Source of the DNA: Phycisphaera mikurensis
Lineage (GTDB): Bacteria > Planctomycetota > B15-G4 > JADJEK01
Direction: 5' to 3'
DNA: 32,731 nt
NCBI GenBank assembly: GCA_020723465.1
Contig: DYIW01000024.1
Coordinates: forward strand, 1-32,731
In this document: positions 32,362-32,731 of the stretch, in pieces
Layout of the letters: each line of letters begins with the position of its first letter
How positions within the stretch are numbered: position 1 is the stretch's first letter
Program-made: the position numbers and the translations under genes
The notes under the pieces: generated by a model
Told to the model about the DNA's origin: nothing
What the model saw: only the letters and a program-made list of their open reading frames with translations
Database searches by the model: none

Positions 32362-32731
32362 ATGGTGGACATGAGACACGTTCCCGGAGGAGCCCGCAGG
32401 CTGGGCCAGAAGCTGCGCATCGGCCTGATCGCGGTCGTCGCCTTCCTGGCCCTCCTCTTCCTCGGCTCGACCTACTACACGGTCGAGCCGGAGGAGGTCG
32501 CCGTCGTCACGCGCTTCGGCCGCTTCGTGCGCATCGAGCAGCCCGGCCTGCACTTCAAGTGGCCGCTCGGCATCGAGAACGCCGAGCGTGTCAAGGCGGA
32601 TCGCGTCGAGAAGGAGGAGTTCGGCTTCCGCACGCTCGAGGCGGACGTGCGCACGCGCTACTCGGCCAAGGACTACTCGGTCGAGTCGCTGATGCTCACC
32701 GGCGACCTCAACCAGGCGGACGTGGAGTGGA
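32362..32731 (+). CDS. hflK: FtsH protease modulator HflK, N-terminal part
   Basis: The first 123 residues are present; the gene runs off the right edge. ATG 32362 has GGAGG four bases upstream. One membrane helix (~20-41) is followed by YYTVEPEEVAVVTRFGRFVRIEQPGLHFKWPLGIE, the start of the SPFH/band 7 domain, and ends in LTGDLNQADVEW, which is typical of HflK. HflK with HflC forms a cage around FtsH in the inner membrane. hflC would be expected next. Confidence 0.9.
   Translation, partial: MVDMRHVPGGARRLGQKLRIGLIAVVAFLALLFLGSTYYTVEPEEVAVVTRFGRFVRIEQPGLHFKWPLGIENAERVKADRVEKEEFGFRTLEADVRTRYSAKDYSVESLMLTGDLNQADVEW

Noticed and set aside
1-32731. CRISPR array, tRNA, rRNA
   Set aside because: No regular spacer-repeat pattern, cloverleaf or ribosomal RNA sequence was seen on either strand by reading; a dedicated RNA search was not possible here.

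Overview
The window is about 70% GC or higher by eye and almost fully coding, from a Gram-negative bacterium. It carries lipopolysaccharide-type genes (a heptosyltransferase-like GT9 enzyme and a Kdo/WaaP-family kinase), complex I subunits and HflK. Several traits point towards Planctomycetota or a neighbouring lineage, although no marker fixes the taxon. They are a Ser/Thr kinase fused to a formylglycine-generating-enzyme domain, an ECF sigma factor divergent from it, a secreted HEAT-type protein with a Trp-rich 'WxxWW' motif, a ClpS of the 'LLDDDHHT' type and a gingipain-like C25 peptidase. No rRNA, tRNA, CRISPR array or transposase gene was seen.

Layout: (1) 1-4059, signalling island: kinase-FGE fusion (minus, runs off the left edge), divergent ECF sigma factor, and a secreted HEAT-like gene broken by a frameshift. 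(2) 4011-7184, envelope genes: polytopic membrane protein and LPS-kinase-like protein (minus), GT9 glycosyltransferase (plus). (3) 7216-13840, a mirror-image regulatory cluster, the most unusual part of the window. Leftwards it reads PepSY/poly-Asp protein, OmpR regulator 1, histidine kinase 1, secreted protein A. Rightwards it reads OmpR regulator 2, histidine kinase 2, secreted protein B. Proteins A and B are paralogues. Direct GTAAG-type repeats with an 11-bp period lie before both paralogues and in the central divergent region. (4) 13865-15622, RNase D and a CheD-like protein lacking the catalytic residues. (5) 15808-18726, a four-gene nuoB-C-D-I operon without the other complex I genes. 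(6) 18971-21729, an RpoD-like sigma factor, a 158-bp MITE-like inverted-repeat element touching its stop codon, ClpS, a hairpin-rich spacer, and a small basic protein with an AT-hook-like motif. (7) 21988-25474, ApaH-like phosphatase, SEC-C protein, C25 peptidase. (8) 25908-32731, a membrane-embedded spermidine-synthase-like protein, RimP, a three-domain Mrp ATPase, a DUF1579-like protein, a Tat-exported class V aminotransferase, and the start of hflK.

How the genes may work together (inference): the mirror cluster looks like a two-branch envelope-sensing circuit. An acidic periplasmic PepSY protein sits at the centre, two OmpR-type two-component systems run outwards, and each ends in a secreted paralogue whose promoter carries the shared repeat. 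The nuoBCDI operon makes the quinone-reducing connecting module of complex I and needs the other subunits from elsewhere. Many long ORFs opposite real genes are by-products of high GC and were left out.
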